Of a DNA stretch of 64,000 bases, positions 8,938 through 16,694 are shown in pieces; position 1 is the stretch's first letter, and every line of letters begins with the position of its first letter. Source of the stretch: Dyella sp. EPa41 (GTDB taxonomy: Bacteria; Pseudomonadota; Gammaproteobacteria; Xanthomonadales; Rhodanobacteraceae); NCBI RefSeq assembly GCF_016586165.1, contig NZ_BCPR01000004.1, positions 52,391 to 116,390 of the forward strand, written 5' to 3'. The translations under genes and the position numbers were made by a program. Under the pieces are notes generated by a model. The model was not told the origin of the DNA and ran no database searches. It worked only from the letters and a program-made list of their open reading frames with translations.

Positions 8938-9939
8938 TCACGGCTGCCCGCGCCCGCCCGAAGCACCGAAGACCTGCCCGGTGATGTAGCTGGCCTCGCT
9001 TGCGGCCAGCAACACGTAGATCGGCGCGAGCTCGGCCGGCTGGCCCGGCCGCTCGAACAGCGTGTCGGCACCAAAGTCGCGCAGCTTCTTTTGGGTCTGC
9101 CCACCCGTGACCTGCAAGGGTGTCCAGAAAGGTCCCGGCGCCACCGCGTTCACCCGGATGCCCTTCTTGCCCATCTGTTTCGCAAGGCTCTTGGCGAACG
9201 CCACGATCGCCGCCTTCGTCATCGCGTAGTCCAGCAGGTTCTCGCCGGGATCGTAGGCATTCACCGAGGCGGTGCACACGATGGCGCCTCCCGCAGGCAT
9301 CGAAGCAACCACCTCGCGGGTGATCCAGAACATCGCGTAGAGATTGGTCTTGAGCGTCCAGTCGAACTGATCCGAGGGAATCTGCTCGATGGAATCGTGG
9401 CTCTGTTGCCTCGCGGCATTGTTGACGAGGATGTCGATGCCACCCAGTTGCCGCCGCGCCTTCTGCACCATGTCCTTGCAGAAGGCCTCGTCGCGGATGT
9501 CGCCGGGCACCAGCACCGCCTTGCGCCCTGCCTCCCGGATCAACTGCGCCACCTCCTGTGCATCCGGCTCCTCTTGCGGCAGATAGCTGACGGCGACATC
9601 CGCCCCTTCGCGCGCGTAAGCGATGGCGGCTGCGCGACCAATGCCCGAATCACCTCCGGTGATCAGCGCCTTGCGGCCGGCAAGGCGGCCGCTGCCGCGA
9701 TAACTGGTCTCGCCGTGATCGGGCCGCGGATGCATCTTGCTCGTCAGCCCCGGCCACGGTTGCGACTGTTCATCGAACGGCGGATGGGGATAGTTCGTCG
9801 AGGCGCGTTTGCCCGGCGCCTGCTCGTCCGTCGCATCGTCGACGCTCGCCATCCAGCCGGGATAAGCCAGGGACGCCGCAACGCCGAGCGAAGCCTGCTG
9901 CACGAGGCGCCTGCGCGCCTGGGAGACCGGGTCCTGCAT
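8938..9939 (-). CDS. SDR-family oxidoreductase with N-terminal twin-Arg-like segment
   Basis: A 333-residue short-chain dehydrogenase with TGGDSGIGRAAAIAYAREG, NNAARQQSHD, YAMTKAAIVAFAK and a C-terminal VAPGPFWTPL. It resembles the SDR at 5509 closely in the catalytic core. The N-terminus is different: it begins with an RRR cluster and a short hydrophobic run (SLGVAASLAYPG) that looks like a weak Tat signal. Some family members keep such leaders, but export of an NAD(P) enzyme is doubtful. It probably heads the unit with DUF3182 and the hydrolase. Confidence 0.87.
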   Translation of the reverse strand: MQDPVSQARRRLVQQASLGVAASLAYPGWMASVDDATDEQAPGKRASTNYPHPPFDEQSQPWPGLTSKMHPRPDHGETSYRGSGRLAGRKALITGGDSGIGRAAAIAYAREGADVAVSYLPQEEPDAQEVAQLIREAGRKAVLVPGDIRDEAFCKDMVQKARRQLGGIDILVNNAARQQSHDSIEQIPSDQFDWTLKTNLYAMFWITREVVASMPAGGAIVCTASVNAYDPGENLLDYAMTKAAIVAFAKSLAKQMGKKGIRVNAVAPGPFWTPLQVTGGQTQKKLRDFGADTLFERPGQPAELAPIYVLLAASEASYITGQVFGASGGRGQP

Positions 9940-9949
9940 GGAATCACCT

Positions 9950-10228
9950 TCAATCGTCGGGTGTGCCGGCGGCCCAGCGGCGCGTACTCACGCCAGGCGC
10001 GCTTTTCAGCCACTGCTGCGCCGTAAGGCCGTAGCGGGCCAGGATCGCGTCGATCGATGTGCGTACCCACGGCTGATCGCTTTCGGCTGCACTGAGCAGC
10101 ACATCGCAGGCAAGCCCCGACAACTCCGTGACGAATGCTGCTGTTCCGGCGTAATGACGATGCAGCGTTGCAGCATCCACCTCCAACCGAACCAGATCCC
10201 GTTTCAAATGCGCAACTGTCCTGTTCAT
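9950..10228 (-). CDS. Hypothetical protein
   Basis: A 92-residue protein of unknown function. It has a charged, helical N-terminal half, a single central Cys in SGLACDVLL, and a C-terminal segment with YGLTAQQWLKS. No signal peptide or known motif is seen. It ends 10 bases before the SDR start, so it is likely the first gene of that leftward unit. Confidence 0.6.
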   Translation of the reverse strand: MNRTVAHLKRDLVRLEVDAATLHRHYAGTAAFVTELSGLACDVLLSAAESDQPWVRTSIDAILARYGLTAQQWLKSAPGVSTRRWAAGTPDD

Positions 10229-10383
10229 GCCTGGAGACTAGAGGTCCATTGATCAACGACCCGGCAAATTTGCATCGTTGTTTCGCTTAACCGGATGCTG
10301 AAGCGACGCTGCATGCATTGACATCCATGCGACGGCGGCTTGAGTGAAGTCGCCTCACACGAAGCCATGCGATGGAGCAAGCC

Positions 10384-10554
10384 ATGAATCGTCACACCGA
10401 AGAAGACAAGGCCAAGCCGCAGCGCCCGGCCGGCACATCCGGTTACCCCGAGCCCCAGCCGACGTCGCGGCACAAGGGCAAATCGATGCCCGACGCAAAC
10501 TCCCCGCATGAACCACAGAACAACCCCCGGCAGAAACCCAAGCCTTCGCCCTGA
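10384..10554 (+). CDS. Short disordered hypothetical protein
   Basis: A 56-residue hydrophilic peptide rich in Pro, Lys, Glu and Asn (PEPQPTSRHKGKSM, NNPRQKPKPSP), with no hydrophobic core and no Cys. The ATG at 10384 has GGAG eight bases upstream; an ATG at 10372 overlaps that site and is less likely. Its composition resembles the small stress-inducible peptides of such islands. No family is recognised. Confidence 0.5.
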   Translation: MNRHTEEDKAKPQRPAGTSGYPEPQPTSRHKGKSMPDANSPHEPQNNPRQKPKPSP

Positions 10555-10558
10555 AAAC

Positions 10559-11104
10559 TCAGGCGGCCAGAAGCTCGATCACCGCGCTGGCAAACGCCGG
10601 GATATCGCCGGGCTTCCGGCTGGTGATGATCTGGCCGTCGGCGACCACTTCCTCGTCGACCCAATGGGCACCCGCGTTCTCAAGGTCGACCTTCAGCGAC
10701 GGCCATGACGTCATCTTGCGACCCTTCACCAAGCCCGCGTCGATGAGCGTCCACGGTCCATGGCAGATCGCGGCGATCGGCTTCTTCATCCTCGAGAACG
10801 CCTGCACGAAAGTGATCGCTTCCGGAATCTGCCGCAGCTTGTCCGGATTCATCACGCCACCGGGCAATACCAGCGCGTCGAATTCCTCCGCGCGGGCCTT
10901 GTCGAGCGGCTGGTCGACCTTGACCTTGTCACCCCAGTCCTTCATGTTCCAGCCGGTGATCTCGGCGCGATCGCCGGGCGCGATCACCGTGACCTGCGCG
11001 CCGGCCTGCTCCAGCAAGCGCTTCGGCTCGGTCAGTTCCGATTGCTCGAATCCATCCGTAGCCAGCATCGCCACCTTGCGGCCATTGAGTTGCGACTGAT
11101 TCAT
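10559..11104 (-). CDS. PfpI/DJ-1 family protein
   Basis: A 181-residue class I glutamine-amidotransferase-like protein of the DJ-1/PfpI/YhbO type. The nucleophile Cys lies in AAICHGPWTLIDAG, and DALVLPGGVMNPDKLR and SRKPGDIPAF are conserved. Family members have been described as proteases, glyoxalases or deglycases, and the exact activity cannot be read here. The frame runs upstream to 11272, but the ATG at 11104 follows GGAGAGAAG and begins at the usual strand (KVAMLATDGFEQSEL). Confidence 0.88.
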   Translation of the reverse strand: MNQSQLNGRKVAMLATDGFEQSELTEPKRLLEQAGAQVTVIAPGDRAEITGWNMKDWGDKVKVDQPLDKARAEEFDALVLPGGVMNPDKLRQIPEAITFVQAFSRMKKPIAAICHGPWTLIDAGLVKGRKMTSWPSLKVDLENAGAHWVDEEVVADGQIITSRKPGDIPAFASAVIELLAA

Positions 11105-11284
11105 CACGCTTCTCTCCATTGAAGGACCCACGCGCATGATGACGCCAGCCATATCCCGGCCGCGTCGTGTGCGCGTGGGAAGTTCGTGATGCCGCAACCT
11201 GTGCGCCATCGCGCGGATGGCAACATCCCAACCGCGCCGCGGGTCACCGCCAGCAACGGACAGGCACGGCACCGATGATGCGCG

Positions 11285-11437
11285 CTAGATGCGCCCCATG
11301 ACCGCCAGGATGATCAGGATGATCAGGATCAGTCCGATGCCACCACTGGGGTAATAACCCCAGGAACGGCTGTACGGCCATGCCGGGATGGCACCAATAA
11401 GCAGCAGGACAAGAATGATCAGAAGTATGGTCGACAT
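11285..11437 (-). CDS. DUF3309 membrane micro-protein
   Basis: A 50-residue protein made of two hydrophobic helices around a Trp/Tyr-rich centre (AWPYSRSWGYYPSGG). This is the typical DUF3309 pattern, with short Ile/Leu-rich segments and no charge apart from two Arg. It is preceded by AGAGGAG at good spacing. Its function is unknown; the family is widespread in proteobacteria and often sits near stress genes, as here. Confidence 0.8.
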   Translation of the reverse strand: MSTILLIILVLLLIGAIPAWPYSRSWGYYPSGGIGLILIILIILAVMGRI

Positions 11438-11669
11438 ATCGGCTCCTCTGCCTCAGGCGTTTGCCCGCCCCATCTGCGACGTGGAGTGGCCTCACGTCTC
11501 CTATCGAGCGACCTTCGATCTTGCGCGGGAACCTTCGCACCCGTGGACTAAAGCCGGTGTGCCCGGCGCATCAACGGACCCGTCCACAATGGCACGGTCG
11601 AGCGGCGCAGACGCATCGCGCGCATGCACGACGCCGACGAACACACCGCATCGAGAAGATGACGCCGTC

Positions 11670-11900
11670 CTAGGTGCGCCCAGGGGACGAACGCGACCGC
11701 AACGGATCCAGCAAGGGCTTCAGGCCGTTGTGGTCGAGTTCGAGCGCAAGCGCCAGCAGGCGTCCCAGTTCGCCGGGCGGGAAGCCCTTGCGGGCAAACC
11801 AGGCGAGATAGGCGCCAGGGAGATCGGCGATCAGGCGTCCCTGGTACTTGCCATAGGGCATGGCCAGGGTCACCAGGCGCTGCAGGTCTTCGGGCTTCAT
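11670..11900 (-). CDS. DUF3820 family protein
   Basis: A 76-residue protein with the core MPYGKYQGRLIADLPGAYLAW in two overlapping parts (PYGKYQGRLI and LPGAYLAWFARKGFP) that defines DUF3820. The family is proposed to be nucleic-acid- or exonuclease-related, but this is unproven. Its start overlaps the VOC protein's stop by four bases (ATGA), so the two are translationally coupled. Confidence 0.78.
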   Translation of the reverse strand: MKPEDLQRLVTLAMPYGKYQGRLIADLPGAYLAWFARKGFPPGELGRLLALALELDHNGLKPLLDPLRSRSSPGRT

Positions 11901-12319
11901 TTGGCGAACAGCTTCGAGCGGTCCGCGAAGGCCTTGAACTCCAGCGCATTGCCGCAGGGATCACACAGGAACATGGTCGCCTGCTCACCCGGCTGCCCCT
12001 TGAAGCGCACATGCGGCGCAACGATGAAGCGCATGCCCGCCGCCTCCAGCCGGTCGGCCAGTAGCCGCCAGTCATCCATCGACAGCACGACGCCAAAGTG
12101 CCGGACCGGCACATCGTCGCCATCCACGTCGTGCGCGGCGACGGCCCGCGTCTCCTCGGGCGCGAGGTGCGCCACGATCTGGTGCCCGTAGAAGTTGAAG
12201 TCCACCCAACTGTCGCTCGACCGACCCTCCGGGCAACCAAGCAGGTCTCCATAGAAGGCACGGGCCTTCTCCAGCGACGTCACGGGAAACGCAAGATGGA
12301 ACGGCGACAGGTCGTGCAT
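11897..12319 (-). CDS. VOC-family glyoxalase/dioxygenase-like protein
   Basis: A 140-residue vicinal-oxygen-chelate protein with two beta-alpha-beta-beta-beta modules. It shows HLAFPVTSLEKARAFYGDLLG, the His in HFGVVLSMDDW and a C-terminal Glu in GNALEFKAF, consistent with a metal site of two His and one Glu. Substrate prediction is not possible from sequence. It is coupled to the DUF3820 gene. Confidence 0.85.
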   Translation of the reverse strand: MHDLSPFHLAFPVTSLEKARAFYGDLLGCPEGRSSDSWVDFNFYGHQIVAHLAPEETRAVAAHDVDGDDVPVRHFGVVLSMDDWRLLADRLEAAGMRFIVAPHVRFKGQPGEQATMFLCDPCGNALEFKAFADRSKLFAK

Positions 12320-12447
12320 GGATGGCGCTCGATAACGATGACCCTGCCTTCATACCACCCATCGGCCGCATTACAACCCTGCGGCGACCGGCGCCTGGCG
12401 AGCCCATGGCGTCGATGCGACCGGCCCTGCCTGCCGCGCAAGCGATG

Positions 12448-13359
12448 TCAGCCCGAACCGCGTTTGCGGGTGGACTTCTTCGCGGCGGTTTTCTTCGTGC
12501 TCTTGCGCGGCGCCTTGGCCCGGCGCGGCGGACGTTCCTCGCCACCGCCCCTGGCCGGCGTGCGCCGCTTGGACTTGAGGCTCTGCTGGAGCAACGCCAT
12601 GAAGTCGACCACATTGGTCGCCGCGTTCTCGTGCGCTGTTTCCTCTTCCGGCGTCACCACCACGCCCTTGGACTTCATGCGCTTCTCGATGACCTTGCGC
12701 AGTCGCTCCCTGAATTCGTCGCGGAAGGAATCGGGCTGCCATGCGTCGCTCATCGATTCGATGAGCTGCTCGGCCATGTCGATCTCCTTCGCGGTGACCC
12801 GGTAGTCGGCGGGCTTGCCTTCGGGTATCGAATACTCGCTCGCATCGACGAGCTCCTGCGGATAGCGCAGCAGCATCAGCAGCAGGCCGTCGCCCTTGGG
12901 CATGACCGCCGAGAGATACTCGCGCGTGCGTATCACCACGCGGGCGATGCCGATCTTGCCGGTGCGCTTGAGCGTCTCGCGCAGCAACACATAGCCTTTT
13001 TCCGCCTTCTTGCCGGGCACCAGGAAATACGGCTTCTCGAAGTACTCCGCGCCGATGGCGCCCGCGTCGACAAAGGTCTCCACCTCCACGGCCTCGCGGC
13101 CTTCGGGCGATGCCGAGCGGATGTCTTCCGGCTGCAGCACGACATAGCTCCCCTTCTTGTATTCGAAGGCCTTCACGATGTCCTTCCAGGGAACCTCCTC
13201 GCCTGTCTCCGCATTGACCCTTTCGTAGCGGACCGGCGTATTGCTGCGGCTGTCGAGCATGCGGAAATGCAGGTCCACGCTGCGCTCGGCGGGCATGAGC
13301 GAGACGGGCACGTTCAGAAGGCCGAACGACAAGGTTCCGGTCCAAATGGGGCGGGCCAT
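12448..13359 (-). CDS. ku: Ku protein (non-homologous end joining)
   Basis: A 303-residue bacterial Ku homodimer subunit. It begins MARPIWTGTLSFGLLNVPV, the conserved Ku opening, and keeps FEYKKGSYVVLQPEDI and FVDAGAIGAEYFEKPYFLVP. The core ends near residue 255. The last 40 residues are a Lys/Arg/Pro-rich tail (RKSTKKTAAKKSTRKR) like those that extend DNA binding in other bacterial Ku proteins. The start at 13359 has GGAG seven bases upstream; the ATG at 13365 is too close to it. The partner ligase LigD is not in the window. Confidence 0.95.
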   Translation of the reverse strand: MARPIWTGTLSFGLLNVPVSLMPAERSVDLHFRMLDSRSNTPVRYERVNAETGEEVPWKDIVKAFEYKKGSYVVLQPEDIRSASPEGREAVEVETFVDAGAIGAEYFEKPYFLVPGKKAEKGYVLLRETLKRTGKIGIARVVIRTREYLSAVMPKGDGLLLMLLRYPQELVDASEYSIPEGKPADYRVTAKEIDMAEQLIESMSDAWQPDSFRDEFRERLRKVIEKRMKSKGVVVTPEEETAHENAATNVVDFMALLQQSLKSKRRTPARGGGEERPPRRAKAPRKSTKKTAAKKSTRKRGSG

Positions 13360-13545
13360 GAGCATGCTCCATCAGCGGGCTGATGAAACATGGAAACGCT
13401 CCGGGCGTGAATCACCCGTGATCCGCCGCCCGCCGATTCCTCAAGCTAAGTGGGCCATGAACGAAGGCAGATCGCTTACCTGGATGTCACACGACGATAT
13501 CGACCGATGGCCAAGCATGAATGGCCCGCAGCATGGAGCCTCGCC

Positions 13546-13980
13546 ATGACCGATCTAGTCATTGCCGAATTCGAAACCCAGTTCGCCGCCTCGTCGGCAT
13601 TGGAGAAATTGCTGTCGAGGGGCATGCGGCGTGACCGCGGGGTGGTCTGTTCCAGCGAAAGCGTGGGCGGCTCGTCCGCAAGCTCGAGTGCCCCCACCAC
13701 CGTGGTATCCCGCTTCAGCCACCACGCGGCGCCGCGCAACGAAGTCCGTGCACCGGCGGAAACTACCGACCCCACGCGATTCGCGCATGCCACGCTGACG
13801 GTCGAGCTCGCCGGACCGGTGGCACTGGAGGACATCATGCAGATCATGAAACGCTCGGGAGCTTGCGGCGTGCACTTCCTGGTCAACCAGCGATTCGAGC
13901 GGGAAGACTCGCAGTGGTTTCCCGCGGTGGACTACGGCTCGCCACGTGACGTGGCGCGGGCGGTCGACGCGGTGAAGTGA
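13546..13980 (+). CDS. Hypothetical protein
   Basis: A 144-residue protein without a recognised family. It opens with an alpha/beta stretch (MTDLVIAEFETQFAASSALE) typical of small general-stress proteins that sense or scaffold. A Ser-rich linker (SVGGSSASSSAP) follows, then a second alpha/beta segment (ATLTVELAGPVALEDIMQIM). There is no signal peptide. ATG 13546 has GGAG seven bases upstream; the frame extends to 13450 without support. It is divergent from ku and converges on the LacI gene. Confidence 0.65.
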   Translation: MTDLVIAEFETQFAASSALEKLLSRGMRRDRGVVCSSESVGGSSASSSAPTTVVSRFSHHAAPRNEVRAPAETTDPTRFAHATLTVELAGPVALEDIMQIMKRSGACGVHFLVNQRFEREDSQWFPAVDYGSPRDVARAVDAVK

Positions 13981-13998
13981 AAGCCCGCGACCTCGACG

Positions 13999-15078
13999 TC
14001 AGGCGCGGCGCGGCGGACAAGGCGCGGTCGAGCCTCGCACCACCAGGTCGGCCGACAGCACCCGCTTGCGCGGCGGGACCTCGGGATCGTTGAGCAGCTC
14101 GATCAGCATGCTCATCGCCTCCCGGCCGAGCGCATTCTTCGGTTGCGCGACGGTGGTCAGCGCCGGCGTCATGTAGCGCGAAAAGCGGATGTCGTCGAAG
14201 CCCACCACCGATACATCCTGCGGCACGCGCAGGCCACGCGACGCCAGTGCACGCATCGCACCGATCGCCATTTCATCGTTCGAGCAGAACACCGCCGTGA
14301 ACGACTGCCCCTGCGAAAGCAGCAGCTCGATCGCCCGCTCGCCCGCCTCGATGGAAAAATCGCCCACGGCGGTCAGCGCCGGGTCGCCAGGCAGCTTCGC
14401 CGCTTCGAGGGCCAGCCGATAGCCCTGCTCGCGATCGATGCAGATTGGGCTGGCCGGCGGCCCCGCGATGAAGGCGATGTCGCGATGCCCCAGCGTCACG
14501 AGGTAGTCGACGGCGGCACGCGCACCCGCCACGTTGTCGACGTAGACGCTGGAGATCTGCTGGTCCTTGACGTACTCGCACGCGTTGACAACCGGCAGGC
14601 GGCCTTGCATGGGAATCGCGGGCACGCGATGGGACATGGTGATGATGCCGTCGGCCTGCCTGGCCGCCACCATGTCCGCATAGGCCTGCTCGCGCACCAG
14701 GCTGCTCTGGGTTTCGCCCAGCAATACCGAGTAGCCGTTTTCGTGCGCCACCTGCTCGATGCCGCGGATGACCTGGGAAAAGAACGGGTTGGCGATATCC
14801 GGCAGCAAGGCGACGATCAGGCGTGTTCGCGCCGTGCGCAGGTTGCGCGCCAACGCGTTGGGCGTGTAGCCCAACCGCTTCACCACCTCCTGGATATGCA
14901 GGCGCGTGGCTTCGCTGACGATCTCGGGCCGCTGCAATGCGCGCGACACCGTCGCCACCGACACGTTGGCGGCAGCGGCGATCTCCTTGACCGTCCTGAC
15001 GCGCCCCGACGCCGCCGTGGCGTTGGACGTGTCGGCCTTGCCGCCTTGCCGCTTGCGCTTGGACCCATCCGCACTCAC
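13999..15078 (-). CDS. LacI-family transcriptional regulator
   Basis: A 359-residue repressor. The helix-turn-helix near residues 28-50 reads TVKEIAAAANVSVATVSRAL, followed by the hinge LGYTPNALARNL and a periplasmic-binding-type ligand domain (VALLPDIANPFFSQVIRGIE, FVGFDD-like VVGFDDIRFSRY). A GTG at 15078 has GGGAGG eight bases upstream and gives a normal N-terminus. The frame extends to 15480 only through the control region. It is divergent from the 3-keto-sugar operon and is the obvious regulator of that operon. The effector is unknown, but a sugar or keto-sugar is likely. Confidence 0.92.
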   Translation of the reverse strand: MSADGSKRKRQGGKADTSNATAASGRVRTVKEIAAAANVSVATVSRALQRPEIVSEATRLHIQEVVKRLGYTPNALARNLRTARTRLIVALLPDIANPFFSQVIRGIEQVAHENGYSVLLGETQSSLVREQAYADMVAARQADGIITMSHRVPAIPMQGRLPVVNACEYVKDQQISSVYVDNVAGARAAVDYLVTLGHRDIAFIAGPPASPICIDREQGYRLALEAAKLPGDPALTAVGDFSIEAGERAIELLLSQGQSFTAVFCSNDEMAIGAMRALASRGLRVPQDVSVVGFDDIRFSRYMTPALTTVAQPKNALGREAMSMLIELLNDPEVPPRKRVLSADLVVRGSTAPCPPRRA

Positions 15079-15196
15079 GCGTCTCGCCTCCCGTTTTGCT
15101 GCTGTGCTCCGGACGATATCACCGGCCATTCGCCCGCAGGCATGCGGAGAATTGCCTCGATCCAATCGCCACGCGGCCGCCTTGTTGTGCAGTGCA

Positions 15197-15212
15197 ATGT
15201 AATGGATTACAT
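15197..15212. promoter_or_regulatory. LacI-type operator 1
   Basis: A perfect inverted repeat, ATGTAAT-GG-ATTACAT. Size and half-site wording fit LacI-family operators. It lies 119 bases upstream of the repressor start and about 290 upstream of the operon. Confidence 0.75.
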
Positions 15213-15219
15213 GAAATCG

Positions 15220-15249
15220 TTGCACGTGCATTTGCACATCTGCTACATA
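15220..15249 (+). promoter_or_regulatory. Possible promoter of the sugar operon
   Basis: TTGCAC at 15220 and TACATA at 15244 are separated by 18 bases, a fair sigma-70 arrangement. It sits between the two operators. The long leader (about 250 bases) makes it tentative. Confidence 0.35.
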
Positions 15250-15332
15250 CTTTAGCGACTTTCCGGCAACCGGCACATGCGATGTTGTCGCGCCAGGCCA
15301 AAGTCGAGCGGCAAAACCAAGCTTCCATGCGG

Positions 15333-15348
15333 ATGTAATCGAATACAT
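15333..15348. promoter_or_regulatory. LacI-type operator 2
   Basis: ATGTAAT-CG-AATACAT repeats the half-sites of operator 1 with the CG centre typical of LacI-family sites and one mismatched pair. It lies 136 bases from operator 1, about 13 helical turns, which would allow looping by a bivalent repressor. Confidence 0.7.
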
Positions 15349-15500
15349 TTTCGGCAACAACGACACATCGGAGGGGAAATGGCAGGCCAGCCCGCATCGA
15401 CCGGCGCCCGGGCGGCGTCCAAGGCAGCAGCCATGTGTACCCTGCGAGCCGGCCCCGGCGATGACCAGCGGTTTCGCCATGAAGCGCCCCCGGTGACCGG

Positions 15501-16694
15501 ATGAAGAAGCTAGGCATGGGCCTGGTCGGCCCTGGCTTCATTGCCGCCCATCATCTCGATGCCGTGCGCCGCCTGGGCCATGTGGACATCATCGGTCTTG
15601 CCGGCTCCAGCCTGGCGTCCGCCAGCAAGCGTGCCCATGAGCTGGGCGTCGGGCATGCCTATGCGGACTATCGCGAGCTGCTCGCCGACCCCGCCGTGCA
15701 GGTGGTGCACAACACCACGCCCAATCACCTGCACAAAGAGGTCTCCCTCGCCGCGCTGCGCGCGGGCAAGCACGTGATATCGGACAAGCCGCTCGCCGGC
15801 AACGCGCGGGAGAGCCGGGAACTGTTCGAGGCCGCGCGCGATGCGGGCGTGGCGCACGTGGTCACCTTCAACTATCGCGGCCACGCGCTCGTGCAGCAGG
15901 CGCGCGCGATGATCGCCAAAGGCAAGCTCGGCACGCCGGTGTTCGTGCATGGCCGCTACCTGCAGGATTGGCTGACCGACGAAAACGCTTACTCGTGGCG
16001 TCTCGATCCCAAGCTGGGTGGCGCCAGTTCCGCCCTTGGCGATATCGGCTCGCACTGGTGCGACCTGGCCGAACATGTCACCGGTTCGCGCATCGCGGCC
16101 GTGCTGGCCGACCTGCATACCGCCGTACCCGTGCGCCACGCACCCGCCGAATCGACCAAGGCGTTCGCCAAGTCGAAGTCGGCGAAGCGGCGCGAGGTGA
16201 AGATCACCAGCGAGGACATCGCCAGCGTCCTGCTGCGCTTCGACAACGGTGCGCGCGGCTGCGTGGTCGTCGGCCAAGTCCTGCCCGGCCACAAGAACGA
16301 TCTTCGCCTGGAGGTGAACGGCCGCCTCGCTTCCGTGGCGTGGCAGCAGGAGGCGCCCAACGAACTGTGGATCGGCCATCACGCGCAGGCCAACACCCTG
16401 CAGGCCAGGGATCCGGCGACGCTCGATCCGTCGGCGCGTGGCTACGCACACCTGCCCGCCGGCCATCCGGAGGCATGGAGCGATGCGTTCCGCAACCTCA
16501 TCGCGGACGCCTACGCGTGGATCCGCAGTGGCGGCGCGGCCAACAAGAAGCCTGCGGCACTGCCGACCTTCGCCGATGGTTACCGCAACAGCCTGGTGAT
16601 CGACGCGATGCTCAAGAGCCACGCCGCGGGAGGCGTCTGGCAGAACGTGGAAGATCCATTCGAGCCGCAACGCAAAAAGGGGAAACGGGGATGA
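15501..16694 (+). CDS. Gfo/Idh/MocA-family oxidoreductase
   Basis: A 397-residue NAD(P)-dependent oxidoreductase. The Rossmann motif is GLVGPGFIAAHH. The catalytic Lys lies in ISDKPLAGN (an EKP variant), and the His/Asp pair in ALGDIGSHWCDLAEH. Such enzymes oxidise or reduce sugar carbon, often interconverting 3-keto and hydroxy forms. There is no signal peptide, so it is cytoplasmic. It is the first gene of an eight-gene operon; its stop overlaps the next start (ATGA). I infer reduction of an imported 3-keto-sugar or oxidation of its sugar form. Confidence 0.9.
   Translation: MKKLGMGLVGPGFIAAHHLDAVRRLGHVDIIGLAGSSLASASKRAHELGVGHAYADYRELLADPAVQVVHNTTPNHLHKEVSLAALRAGKHVISDKPLAGNARESRELFEAARDAGVAHVVTFNYRGHALVQQARAMIAKGKLGTPVFVHGRYLQDWLTDENAYSWRLDPKLGGASSALGDIGSHWCDLAEHVTGSRIAAVLADLHTAVPVRHAPAESTKAFAKSKSAKRREVKITSEDIASVLLRFDNGARGCVVVGQVLPGHKNDLRLEVNGRLASVAWQQEAPNELWIGHHAQANTLQARDPATLDPSARGYAHLPAGHPEAWSDAFRNLIADAYAWIRSGGAANKKPAALPTFADGYRNSLVIDAMLKSHAAGGVWQNVEDPFEPQRKKGKRG

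Larger units (their letters stand above)
15079..15500. promoter_or_regulatory. Divergent control region of LacI gene and sugar operon
   Basis: The 422 bases between the repressor start and the Gfo/Idh start hold two palindromes of the LacI-operator type (15197 and 15333), a TGCACGTGCA palindrome at 15221 and a possible promoter. The region is richer in A and T than the genes beside it. No coding potential is evident. Confidence 0.75.

Noticed and set aside
15079..15480. Long N-terminal extension of the LacI protein
   Set aside because: It would cover both operators; the GTG at 15078 with GGGAGG gives a normal LacI N-terminus.
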